This document shows, one piece after another, positions 23,160 to 36,100 of a stretch of DNA of 64,000 nt. The stretch is from Drosophila pseudoobscura (lineage: Eukaryota > Arthropoda > Insecta > Diptera > Drosophilidae). Where the stretch lies: the NCBI RefSeq assembly GCF_009870125.1, contig NC_046683.1:50297869-50361868 (forward strand), read 5' to 3'. The position numbers and the translations under genes are program-made. Positions within the stretch are counted from its first letter, which is position 1. Every line of letters begins with the position of its first letter. The notes under the pieces were generated by a model that searched no databases, had not been told where the DNA came from, and worked only from the letters and a program-made list of their open reading frames with translations.

Positions 23160-26100
23160 TCCCTTTTAACTCTTGACTGCTCACAAAGGCGTGGTCTTGC
23201 TCGATCTGGACCACTTTGCCAGGTCCCTGCTGCTGCACTTGACACAATTTTTTTTGTTTTTGCAGTCTGCTGCCTTCTGGCATTGCGTACACACGCCAGG
23301 CATCTTTCAATTTCTAAGCAATTATAGTTTTAGTTTGCTGATTGTTTTCAATAGCCAACAGCTGTTCTGCTCTGCTCTGTTTCTATATAAATATATATGT
23401 CTGTTTGTAGATAGCAAACAACTGCAGCCACTTTCACTTGAATGAACCGCCCAAACGAAAAAGGGCCAAAAGCTAGGTGGAAATCCGCCCCGGGCTCCTT
23501 CATCGCCAGTGATGTGGACTGGAAATTATGTAAATTTAAGTGTTTTTTTCTTCCACTGCATTTTTCTGCATTTTCCTATCCTATCCGCTGGTTGTTTGTT
23601 CATGGCACTGGAAAACATGATGAGCACAGCAGCCACCACCCTCGAGGGTAATGATGGGTCGGATCGGGTCCGGGTCCGTGTCCGTGTCCGGGTCCTGTCC
23701 GGTTCGGTTCCGTTCTGGCTAAAGTAAAGACTTGAACAAATAAGCCATAACTTTGGCCTTCCCTTCTCTGGGTAATTGTTTTTTTTTTTGTTTTTTGTGT
23801 GTGTAAAAAATGTCTATTATATATTTTTAAAATAGAGAATTTCAAGTGGCCCTAAGCTATGCCATAAAGGGTGCAGGCGAAAACCGATTGAGTTTATCCC
23901 CAAAACGACCTGAACGTGACCCAAAATGCAATGGAGAGGAGCAGCTTCGAGCAGCCTCCAAATAATGGCTATTATCATCCGGTCTTGGCCAGAATGTAAT
24001 TTCTAGAACTTACAATTCATCCCAGCAATCCTGCCAAATGCCAACGCAGTAAATAAATGTTTGGAAATTTCTCAAAAATATAGAAATTGAACTGCAATTT
24101 GTATGTGGAAAAGGTTGCCTTCGGTTGGCATTGGCCACACCCACAGAAGGTGGTTTTTGGAGTAAATTGAAATTCCATTCATATTGATGAAGATTCCATT
24201 TTTCCTTTCTTCGTTCTTCGTTCTTCGCTCTTACTTATTTCATTTGTGGTTTGTATGTTTGCCTTGGGGTTACCTTTTGATCGGTCTTCTTTTCTCTCTG
24301 TTTTTTGCATTGTTTTTCTGAATGGAATTTCATTTGGGATAATTCTCTGGGTTCTGCTTTAAGTTGCAAGAAAAATGCTTGAAAAATGCATTCCACTTAC
24401 AGGCTGGATGCTGGCTGGCTGGCTGGCTGGCTGCCTTCTTCAATCTTTCTGCTACTTTGCACCTGAAAGAGGCAGCAAAGTGAAGAGCATTTTGTCAGCT
24501 CCGATGACACACGAGTGTCGGAGGCAAAAGTAAACTAATGATGACAGCCAGCCAGCCAGGACACACAGCAGAGCAGAGCAGAGCACACTGCACAGCACAT
24601 CACAGCACGCATTCGTAGTATGCATAAATGTCACACTTTCAGTTGAGTTATGTCTAAGAGATCGGTTGACATAATAACCCCCTTCCAAGATTCCCCAACA
24701 TCAAACACATCTTTAAATGCCATAAATATCATTTGTCAAATGTGTTTGTGTTTTTGTTTGTGTTTGTGTTTGCGTCTTGTGCCTTGGGTTTGTGTTCAGT
24801 TTTAAGCTTCACATGCTCGTTTATTTATTCATCCCTTAGGCGCAGGTCTTTCCTGGAGGACTCAACCAGATACTCATCTCTGACTGTGAAAACTCAATTT
24901 GGTTACGCAAATAAACAGCAAAGGCGATGGGATGTGTGGGCCATGACTGCTTGACTTCTTCAAGAGTTATTCAATAAAAAGTTAAGGTAATTGTGAAACA
25001 ACCCCAGGCCATAAATGTATTTGAAATTGTTTTTTCTTTTCTTTTTTTGCATTCTGTTGGATCTTGTTATAATTTCGCATACATTCCTAATACATTGCTG
25101 ACGAAATGCAATAACACCGATACCATTCTGCACTTCGCATTATCATTTATGCACATTGTTATAAACTTTGAACTCTCATATGGTCTGGCACTCACGGAAC
25201 ACTCCTCCTCGCCGCCTTTTCGGACCAAAAACCATTGTCAAAATTGTCACTCATAAAAGTTTGATTCTGACAATTACGTATACGCTGCGTGGACGCTGAT
25301 TGTCATTTATTTTGCTTTCCCATTTTATCTTTTTGTCGCTCGCCGTCGCCGTTGCCGTCACTGTCGCTGTCTCTCTCCAAATATTGTTGCATTGTCCATT
25401 TGTGAGTGCCATCGAGGAAAGTTTTTGTTGCCGTGGCAGCTCTCATAACAACTGACAACTGTGGAAATTCATTTTGCCACGAATCACCCTGCCCCTGCCC
25501 CTCCCCCTCCACCACCCACTCGTACTCGCACCTATCCAACTCCACCCTTAAGTTTTGTGCTTGAACTTATTTGCTGGCTTTTACCTGCAATTAGACGCAA
25601 TTAAAATCGCAAAATGTAATTTATTTTAATTGCTGTTTCGAAACAACTTTTTGGCCAAAAGCCTCAAAATTGTAGAACGGGGGGGTGCAGAAGGGGTGCA
25701 GAAGGGGTGTTCCTGCATGTTTAGATAAAGTTCGTTGGAGTGCTTTCAAAATAATAAAATTATGCACGCAATTTTGGTTGTGAATTTGATGAAATTAGAA
25801 AGTTTCCGCCCAGAGAGTGTCCAGAGAGAGAGAGAGTGCGAGCAAGAGACTTTGGAATTTGAAGTGCGAACAAAACCTTATGCGCAAAACCCCTCTGAAT
25901 ATCGAAATCTTCGAAGAGCCCTATGCTGAGAACGAATGCCCCCGGAAAGACCAGCTAATTGATTCAGTTCAGGGCTAAGTAGTCGGCTTTTGGGGCTCAA
26001 CGCTGGGGCTAGCCATAAAAATTAACGCCCTTATTGCCGCTGGCTTTGGTCGGGATATCGTGTGAAACGGTCCTTGTCAGCAGGATCTTATCTTGAGGCC

Positions 26101-28303
26101 AACTTGTTGCGTAATTAAAGCTTGAGGGATTGAGGGGACTCAGCACTCAATTCGAGTGCTATCTTGTGACGCCCTTTTGCGTCTTTCCCGCCTTTCCCCA
26201 GCGTAAATTTAACATTATTGGCAAACAATTTGAGTCAATTGCTGGAAGGGAAATGATTTGCTTCCTCACACACATAACTCACATCCGTTTCGCATTTCTT
26301 TTCACACTTTCTCCCCTTCTCGCATTCTCCACTGAAAGGAAGCGGCTGGCTGGCATCTCAGCGAGGGGTGGAGGGTGGAGGGTGGCGGCTGTTATATGAT
26401 GCCAACGAAAATCCGTTTAGCTGACACGGCACCAAGTGTTTGTGTGTGTGTGTGTAGATAGAGAGAGGAAGATGCCAGGCAAATTGCTTTACTTTGCCGC
26501 AGATTTGTCGAGGGATCCATCCCAAGACCCAAATTCACATTAGACCCCTCCCCGCACAAAATCTTGTCAACATTTGGGCGATGGAAATCATCAAGCCATC
26601 ATTTGGGGGAACATCAAGTTGATTGCTTTGGTTTTGGTTATCGCCAGCAATTAAAATTTCCCCCCGCGCCGCCCGCCACCCGCCCTCCCACGGAGCTGAA
26701 CAATTGATAAATGATTTACAATTGATCAATTTCAGAGCAACACAAAAGTTTCGCTGTGGATACCACATCAATTACCTTAATGTTCCAATACATATGTTTA
26801 CCCCAAAAGGCAAAAAAAAAACAACAGCTAAAAATAAGAACATAATTGATGGGGATAGAAAACAATTTCAAACATATCTGGGAGTAGATCTATTTAATTT
26901 TAAAAAGCGCTTACCCACCTTCTTTTGTTATTTAAGCAAAAATAATTTAAATACAATTTTGTGTTCGCCCACTTTTGGCCCCGAATTTATGTGTTTGTGG
27001 GTCAGTGCAGCGAAGATAAACCCCGAAAGTTAAGGCGGCTCGGGCACAACAAACCTTAGAACAACAGCAAGGACCTCCCCCACCGCCCCCCCATTCCTAT
27101 AAGCCAGATAACCGGCAAACAACAGCAAGAACAACCATATACAAATACCCTGCTCAGTGTTCCAACTTTTTAGCAGGAAGACAAAACACCTTCGGGGTGA
27201 AAAGTTCAACGGGCGGGCAGGACAGGACAGGCCGGGCCAGGCAAAAATAACAATAAAAATCAGAACCCAATGGCTTCGGGTTGAGGTTGAGTCGAAAAAC
27301 AACAGGCCAAAAACAAACAAAAAACATTTTTGGGGGTAAGCCAAAAAGTGAGAATTTAATGTTTTCAATTAGCTGCCAGACGATTCGCTTCGGTTTTTGT
27401 TGTGTTTTTGTGGCTTGCGGCGTTTATCACAGGATCCGAATTTTATTTGCAGCCTTAAATGTTTTTTCTACCAGAGATATTTCGGATCAATCTTCTCTAT
27501 CTGGATCTGGTTGTGCTTAAGGACATTCCACTGTGCCCATTCCTGCCGCCCACCGCCCACCGCCCAGTACAATTGTCTATTGGTTGATTTAATGGGTTTC
27601 GCTTGAAAATTATGTGCAACATTTTGTGGCGGCCAGAACATAACTTCCAGTGCGGAAGTGCCTGGCATGCCACGCCTATCTATGTGCTTTTAACATGGGC
27701 GTGAATATTAATGCTTCATATTTCTAGCTGCTGCTGTTGTTGGTGTTTTTTTGTTTGGGGTGGAGGGTAGGGGAGGGGAGGGGAGGGGCGTTCTGCTTGT
27801 TGATTTAATTTGTGGCCGCTGCTGCTGTTGCTGCTCTTTGGTGTTTCCCTCACCCGTCCCCCCCCCAGCCATCCGGTATTTGGTCTTTGGTCTTAGGCGT
27901 ATAATTATTTTGCAAATGGGCGTGTTCTAGAATGTTTCTTTGGCAATTTATGTCCCACGCGACTCGCGTGCTCGCCCGGCATAGCTCTCCTTCTATCAAC
28001 AGTTCCCTAAACATACGATAGATACATACAGCTCTCTCTCTCTCTCCTCTGTCTCCCGCGCCTCTCCCAGTCTTTTTCTTGTCCGTACCACTCCCTGTCT
28101 TCGACCACCCCTCCCACTTTCTGTTTTGGGGTTTTTATGTCCTTTCTGGTTTGTTTTATTTTTCAATTGGCAAGTTTTTGCCGTTCTCAAAAACTGTTTA
28201 GCATGCAGCGCACAAAAGTCCGTGAGTGTTTCGGTCGGAGGATATTATATAAGTTTGCTATCTTTATGACCAAACCCACACACACAAACAGCAGGAGAAA
28301 AAG

Positions 28304-28442
28304 AGCAATAGAGACAGGGAGAGAGAGAGAGAGAGAGGGAGAGGGAAAGAGAGAGGGAGACGGATACACACACACACACCCATCGAGTAGATTAAATTGT
28401 TAATATTTAATGCGCGCGTCGCTTTGAATTATTTCTACCGTC

Positions 28443-28488
<46 letters not shown>
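28304..28488. repeat. GA tract and opposing CT tract
   Basis: A GA/GGGAGA-rich tract (about 28304-28362) is followed about 80 bp later by about 49 bases of CT repeat (28440-28488). The two tracts are complementary, so a single strand could fold into a long hairpin. GA tracts are also GAGA-factor targets. Confidence 0.8.
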
Positions 28489-28491
<3 letters not shown>

Positions 28492-29286
28492 TTATCTCCT
28501 TTCCTCTTTTTGTCCATATTTCGATTTTCTTTTTAAAGCCGCCCCGTGTTAAATGCCTGTCAAATATTGATCTGCCCTTAGGCAGGCCACAGCCTGACAA
28601 GGAATTTTCGGCAGCGTCGGCCAAGGTCGGCGGTGGCGGTGGTGGCGGGTAAACCTGGCTTTAACACTTTAAACTATGTTTTCTGAGAGCAGCATGTTCG
28701 ATGCAGAAGCTCCAGCTAAATGGTTGCCTTGTGCAGCATTTTCCTTTGCTTACAAATGCTTAGAGCCGAGTCCACCAGAAGGCACTGTAGCTGTTGCACA
28801 TTTTCTCTGTGGAGCAGCCGGCATGGTGGAGCTGCAACATCAACTTATGTTCGATCTTTGACTACAGCCAACTTATCCGCATCGAACTTAATGCTTGAGC
28901 GAACACAAAACACTAAGCTCTAGCCTGTTCGATCAGACAAGGCTCTGCTCTCGCAGACTGCTTCATTACCCTAACTTCTTGGCTGATGTGTCCAAAGCCA
29001 TTCGCTTGGTTAGGGTACTACCCACTTCCCGAAAACAGCTCCAATCTGTTGGCCGTTGCTTACAGCTTGTTGCGTGTAGAGCTCCTCCTCTTGTTGCAGC
29101 TGTTGCTCAAAACTTTTATCCGCCTCTCTCGTTGCAGTTGCAGACAGTGCTCCTCAAACATTAACAAGTTTTCGCCCAACCGAACCGAAAGTTTTCTGTT
29201 GGCCGCATAAAAAGACCCTAACTGCCGCTATTTGGAAAATCAATTACCGCACAAATAGCTCGGGATATATATTCTGGCCCACAACT

Positions 29287-29366
29287 TCCTGTCCGTCTGT
29301 CCTCCTGTCCGTCTGTCCTCCTGTCCGTCTGTCCTCCTGTCCGTCTGTCCTCCTGTCCGTCTGTTT
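29287..29366. repeat. 16-bp minisatellite, about five copies
   Basis: The unit CTGTCCGTCTGTCCTC is repeated nearly perfectly, then decays into GTCTGTTTGTCTGTCTGG. It produces a spurious repetitive ORF on the minus strand. Confidence 0.92.
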
Positions 29367-30074
29367 GTCTGTCTGGAGTGCAGGCACACATCTTGTCTGA
29401 CGACAATTGACCGACATTTTATTTAATGTCGCCGTTCATTAGGCAGCCGCAGGCTGGCTGGCAGGCAGGCAGGCATCGGAGAGTGCTTCAAACCGCACAA
29501 GCATTTAGTTCGAACCAATCCACGTAAACATCCCAAGGAGTTGGAGCAGGAGTAGGAGTTGGAGCACCAGCCAGAAGCAGGAGCGTCGCGGTCAGACCCC
29601 AGTTTGTGTTGCAACCGCAGCATTAGAAGCTACTCTCCTGCTAGTCTGCTGCGTCTGCCGTCCCCCATCCCCCCCCTGCCGCTCACTCGATCATGTGTTT
29701 GTATCTTAATCTGATAAATACGTGGCCTGCCTTCTCGCCCCCCCCTGCAGTGGGGGTTATTGATGTTCTCTGACCCCCTTGCTGTTGCTGTTGCTGTTGT
29801 TGGGGATTTCCGTTGGCAGTCAAGTGCAGGGATTTTCCGCTTTAGAGCAAGTGAGGGAGATACGAGCTTCCAACACGAACTCGAAGCTTTTCCTGCGCTT
29901 TAAGCAACAACAAATTGCATCTACTTTGCTTTGCCGCTTTGTCTATAGTGGAATCGAGATTCCACAATCGATTTTGGGGGTTTAAAACAATTAAATTTAC
30001 AAATTGTTCAATTTTCCAGCTCCATATGTGTTCAATAAATAAATAAATCCCTTTAATTGTTCGCTAAGTGCCCT

Positions 30075-30440
30075 GCTCACTGTAGAAATTGTCGTTTCGT
30101 TTGGTTGCATTTATACAAGGTGATCCGCTAACTCTCTGTCGGGTCTTATTTCACGCTCATCAACACGAAGAGCGCTCTGACGCCATGTTTGATGCGAGAG
30201 AGAAGAACGAAGTTAGCTGTTATACTGAGAAAAATAAGACCCGAAAAGAGAGCGCGTTGCGGGAGCGGACCACCTCTCAAAAAAGAACGAACGCTAAATT
30301 TCATGGCCGATATGCACTGGTAACCGTCTTGTGCCGATCGTCATACAACCACCATGTGTACGTACTTTCGCTCTTGCTTACTAATAAATGCTCGACTTTT
30401 TGTTCAATCTCAAGAGCTATTAAAAGAGCTCAATAGTTTT
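30075..30440. mobile_element. Inverted-repeat element, possible transposon remnant
   Basis: The sequence differs in character from its AT-rich surroundings. A 12-bp arm CGGGTCTTATTT (about 30139-30150) is repeated inverted as AAATAAGACCCG (about 30232-30243), each arm accompanied on its outer side by TCCGCT or its complement AGCGGA. A 10-bp palindrome AGAGCGCTCT lies inside (about 30173-30182), and the right side ends with an inverted AGAGCT-type pair. I found no target-site duplication and no coding region that I recognise. Confidence 0.35.
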
Positions 30441-30964
30441 ACCCAAATATTATATTAATACTCTGCAAAGCCCACAGATCATGGGGATAGTTTCTATCTA
30501 CCAAATATCATCCTGATAAAGCTCGATAATTATTAGTTTTATGTTTTTAGTTTCCCCATTCCATTAGAGTTAATCATTATATTATAATTAAAAGAAAAAA
30601 TCCCTTCAAAGCGTCAACAAACAACAGCAAAAAAAAAACACCATAATTTTCATATAATTACACATCAATCGATAAAAATCAATCGATTTGGGACATAGCT
30701 TTGAGTGCACTTTAAATCATATCAACAAAAGGGAAAAGGCCTTGGCATCAATAATATTAAATTAAAATATATTTTGCGGTGACAGAAGGGAAATGAAACC
30801 GCAGCTCGTTAAAAAATATCCATATACAAAAAAAGAAAAAAAAGAAAGGGAGGAAAACAAACAGGAAATATTTATACCGCTATTGGAATTAAACATTTAA
30901 ATAACCTTTTTTTTATTGTATTCAATCATTAAAGGGTTAAATAAGGCGCAGCTGATCTGCCGGT

Positions 30965-30965
30965 C

Positions 30966-31012
<47 letters not shown>
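30965..31012. repeat. (GT)n microsatellite
   Basis: About 48 bp of GT dinucleotide with a single interruption (TTT), the longest dinucleotide run on this side of the window. Confidence 0.95.
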
Positions 31013-31014
<2 letters not shown>

Positions 31015-33057
31015 AATCAGTGACATTATCTGCCAGCGAACAATTTATTCAGCCCCAAAAATGCACACACGAGACATGAGAAACTGTGTTGACTTGACCC
31101 ACAAAAAAGAGATTTTCATTTAATTAACTTTCACATACATAAATACATACACTATCGTACATGTATATGGTATGTGTGTGTGTGTGTGTGGGAAAAATTT
31201 CCAAAGCTTTTCCAACAGTGATTTATGAGCTGCAGTCCAGTCCTCTCCACACACACACACACAGAGATCTCACATGTCCTGCGGCACCCAAAAGTCTGTC
31301 CAAGAATATGCGGAGACAGTTTTTCGGTTTCTGGTTTCACATTTGAATGTCACTTACATTTTGCTGGCGAATCCAAACAAAAACTTAATTTAATATTTGC
31401 CTGCAGGATTTAAATTTCAGAAATTGATTTATTATCTTCCATCTTCATATGTATACTTATGTGTGTGTGTGTGTGTGTGTTTTTTTTGGGGGGTTTATTT
31501 GTTTTGAACCCCTTTATAAAGTTGATTGCCCTTTGGCAGTGTTGATTGTGAGTACTCCGTCACCTTGTCAGTTTTAATGGTAAAACTTTTTCACTTAACC
31601 TTCACTCATGAATTGATTTCTTTTGCTGCTTCTAACGACTTTTCGCACGTCTTCCCCTCTCCTTGAGTAATCACTTTACATGCGTATCCAAGATGTGTGC
31701 AAGGATGGATACCCTTCCCTGACAGGCTAAGCTCTGGGTGTCACAAACTTCTCATAAGTTTGTCTGTCTCCACCCTGCGATGCTGCTCTCTCCTCGCAAA
31801 TTATGTAATATGTTTGTCGCATTAAAGTTAAACAAAGTTTGCTCGTAAAACGGAAATTAAGTAAACTATAAAGTTGCCACAGAATTTCTGGTTTGGGGGC
31901 GGGGGAGTGTGTGTATAATACTTTTGAAGTTATTGCTGTGTTAATCTGATTTATGTGTGTTATTTCTCATTTTTTACCACCGCTCAAGCAAGTATTTACA
32001 GAGTTGCATGAGGTTCGATGACATTTATCGATAACAAAATATCACTTGAGCAATGTTTTACATTATTTGTGTATAGAATATAGAATAAATGCTGACCATT
32101 CGCTCGGCTCTGGGTTCTTTCCACTTGCATATACAATCGATTAAAGCCCATTAAGCTCGTAAATCATGAGAAAATTCCATGAAAAGCTGCGAGAATATCA
32201 AGTTGCCAGCGCAGTAATCGATATCTATGTACCCATCGGGCAATTAATTATCAGCTCTTTGCCAAATGCAGAATATCCCCCGGGCTCCGGGCGTAAGCCG
32301 CCCGTCTTCATCTCAAACCGAAAGAGATTGAAAAATGAAAATTTCCCGCCATCACGGTGGGAGGGGGGGTTGGCAGGCAGGTGAGTAAATGGTACGGTGC
32401 GGTATGGGAAAGTGTAAGGAAGTGTAAGCTTGTGCTGTATTCTGATCCTGTTCCTGCTTTTGCTTTTGCCCCTGCTCCTGTTGTTCCTTGAGTACTTCTT
32501 TCGTAGCTGCCGCTGCTCCTGCCTCCTTTGCATACATCAATAAACAATAACAGCAAGAACATCAATTTACATGTGCATGTCAGTACAATACAGGGAACAG
32601 CAGAGGGTGGGGCATGCCCGGTGCTTCGGCAATCATTCATTTTGTTAATGAATTGCCTCAACTCCAGCCCAAGAAAAGCGAGGCAGAAGCAGTGAATGGC
32701 GGGGGGTGGGAGAGTATGGGAAAGTTCAGGGGTTCAAAGTAAGAAGAACGTTCAAGGCGAACACAATATTTCACTGCAAAATGCATGCCATAATAATAAT
32801 AATACAGGATAAAAGCGAAGCGAACAACAGGTTAACTTTGGTGGCCGAAGCATTGGGTACACTTGAAGATTGCTCTGCCAAAAGATAAAAGATACACATG
32901 AGCATTGCGCCAAAAAAAAAAAAATAGCTACGGAAAATCATCATTCCCTCTAAAAGCATACAAAACATGAGAGAGAAAGGGGAAGAAGGAAACTACAGTG
33001 GAATCCATAATTAATATTGCTCATACGCAGTGTATGACCCACGGCTATGGCCCCATG

Positions 33058-33061
<4 letters not shown>

Positions 33062-33097
<36 letters not shown>

Positions 33098-33157
33098 CGA
33101 ATAGCTTAAGTTGTTCGTTTCCTTTGTTTGTATTTTTTTTTTTGGGGGGGGGGGGGG
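33062..33157. repeat. (CA)n followed by T11-G14
   Basis: Seventeen CA units (33062-33095), then a homopolymer junction of 11 T and 14 G (33133-33157). Homopolymer lengths may be inaccurate. Confidence 0.9.
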
Positions 33158-36100
33158 AGTGGACATCTGTTCTATATGGCCGGACGTGCGATAAATCTTC
33201 CGCGCGCTGATTTCACATGTGCGAACCTTTTGGGCAAATTTAGATTTATTTGAAATGCGAATGTGAATGCAAATACATTCGAACCGTGAATGCCGCCCGC
33301 CGCTCGTCGCCCGTCGCCATTGCCGCAAAACTTTTGACATATTTCACTCTCGGCCGCAAGACAAATGCCTTTTTAATGTCCATAAATTATGCATTCGATG
33401 TTATCGATGCCGCTCCCTCCCCCTAACCTTCCATCCGCCACCGACCATCCGATATGAGAGCTCTAAAAATTAACCCCAAAACTCCAGCATAAAGTACAAG
33501 TTTCAATGGTTTCCATTGTGGGCGGGCTATGGAAATAGTTTTCCACACAGCACTTTATGTGTGGGAATAGCTGCAGCCTGCACTCTGCCACATTTGTCCG
33601 GCATTTTCATGTGGCTCATCAGAGAGGGATACACAGGACACACGGAGAGTCGCCCGCGCCCCTTGTGCCGTCATAAATCTCATTCTTTAGCTTCAGTCTG
33701 ATTCCAGACAAACAATGAAATTAAAAACATATTTCCTGCTCATCCTTGTCGGGCACCACGCTCAGGATTTAGATTCAATTAAAGTGTCAACGGGATTGGG
33801 ACCAGGACTCCGACTCGGACTTGGACTCGGGTTGGGGCAGGGACTGGTGAGCCACAGACATGCCCCTGCCCATGCCCCACTCTACCCCACTTGTCCTTGG
33901 CCTGTCGCCACTCACCTGCCACAGGAGAGACAGACAGGAACAGGACACTTGCAATGTTTTTCATGTCGAGCGGCGGACATTAAATTCGAATTAGCAGGTG
34001 GAACAGAGAGCAATCTTTCGCTCCCTGCCAGACCGCAGCCACGAATATGCTAAACACTTGATGAAAAATTCGATTTTAACGCCGCACAGGATTTATTGAT
34101 GCCCAAAGGAGGAGCAAGGACAGGGTAAACTGAGGGCGAACTGTCAGCCGAAAACCGCAAAGGCCATCGACTTTGGGCCATCGAAAGGCAACAAAGTGAA
34201 AATTAGGCCGCGAGGAAGTGGCAGATGGCGACCGCAATGTCTGTCAAGGGGAAGGACAGCCGCGGACAGCGTTGGGACATGGAACAAGGACACCTGTGGC
34301 TTTTCGCCTGGCAATAAATCAATTTACCCTGACGTCTTGACACCGTGTCTAATGGCAGGGGAGGAGCAGGACTACTCCTCGTCCGTGATGTTTGTCGAGG
34401 GACTTGGCTCTTGTTTGACTCTTCTGTGTGTTTGCTCGACATTTGCATTGTTCCGAGTGGCATTTCCCCTGGAAAAACATCGAGCTCCAGGCTACCAGGC
34501 GGGGAGGGGAAATGGTGCCAAAACTGGTTTCATTTGCACCATCAGATGGGGCAATCTTCAAGCGAACAACTCCTTAAAGTTTCCCCCAGCCAAAGGGGTG
34601 TCTCCCACACATCCTCTGCTGCTGCCACATCCCTTTAAGGTCAGCGGATGGTGACCCACAGCAGAGCCACTGAAGTGGAGATCTCTCCCTGCGAAAACCT
34701 GTCAATTTCAATGAACTTTCACCCTCTCACACTCCTCTGTCTGTCTGTCGCTGTATCGGATTCTGGCTGCTGTGGCCCGAAAATCTTCAGCTTGAATCAG
34801 GGCCAACAGAGCGAATCGTTTGCTCCGCTCAAAGTCAGACAAAGTGCGAAAAAGATTCGTGGGGAGAGTGGAATGAGACACCTTTCTGTCTCTCTCTTTC
34901 TGGCTCTCTGGCTCTCCACTTGGCCCCTGTCTGACCCTTTCCCGCCGATTAAAAACGGAGTTTAAAGCCGTCCCCCACTCTCCCGCTCTGAACGATTTGC
35001 AATTTGAATTTGAATTTGGAATTCGGATGCCTCCTCTCCCGGGGGACAGATACTGGACACAGGATCCACTGCCAATGAATGCCAGCAGCAGGCGGCAGGC
35101 GGCAGGCGGAATGAAGCACTCGCCTCGGCATTAGCCAGCCTCGATTTATGGCCCCCACTTGGCCATCCTAAACATCCTGCATACCAACTGCCCAGTCCCC
35201 ACTCCCCACTCCCCACTCCCCTGCAATCCCTCGAATGGTCCGAGTTTCCAGCACATCCTTTGTCCGGGAATCCCTCGCTGAATCATCCTCCACGCGTACT
35301 CCTGGCGGGTAGGAGTGCTTTTTGGGGCAAGTAATGAGCCGCTGAGAGTCTTGAGCTTTGAATAGCCCCCACTCCGCTCCGCTCCGCCCCGTCCCATTCC
35401 AATCTCTCATCGCAGTCCATCCTGCAGCCGTCCGTCCGCCTGCCGTTCCGCAGTCAATGCAGATTCATGGCGGGGCTCTGCTCTTCTGCAATTGACATTT
35501 ATCGCCGTTGCCTGAGCAGCAGACAATGCTCTGAAGGGTTGGATAATGCCACATGCCTCATGCCCCATGCCCCATGCCACAGAGGAGGGCACGTGGGGCA
35601 GGGGTGGGGGCGGACTCTTTCGGGGAACTTAACAACTCATTAACACGCTCCCCGACAACAATTGCTGTCACGGCCATCGGCCATTGGATCGGCCCTTAAA
35701 ATGCGGTAATTCACGTGTATCGCACAATTATTCGCTCATTTATCGAATGACGAATAATGAATAACGAATAAAGCCACGACCCATGTCAAGTCTAATTGAA
35801 TCGGAGATGGAGCATCCATTAGAGGGGGGAGGCATTCAATGCCGTGGAAGGAGATCCGACGGAGGAGTACAGCACCAGGGATAATCTCTCCATTGTCTTG
35901 GCCATTCAATTGATTGTGGGAATGTGAGAGAGAGAGAGGAGTAAACTTCATTAGAGAGCCGCAATCCACACTAAGTCTCCTCAATCTTCCTCCTCCTGCT
36001 CCTGCTGCTGCTGGGAACTCTTTAAATGCTCCCATTATGGTCGCAAATTATGCAAAATGAAAACAGAATCCCCCACTGAAGGTGTGCCTCTCCATCAGTC

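Larger units (their letters stand above)
23160..30070. other. Non-coding stretch
   Basis: No gene is supported. Repeats: CTGG units (about 24402-24432), a GA-rich tract (28304-28362) facing a long CT run (28440-28488), and a 16-bp tandem repeat (29287-29366). Pyrimidine-rich and purine-rich tracts dominate the apparent ORFs. Confidence 0.55.

Noticed and set aside
22785..23327. 180-codon plus-strand ORF
   Set aside because: No domain is seen; the shared block with copy 1 carries a frame-shifting indel, and the second half is translated repeat and palindrome sequence.
29218..29406. Minus-strand ORF with a repeated DRRTGGQ-like peptide
   Set aside because: It is only the translation of the 16-bp minisatellite.
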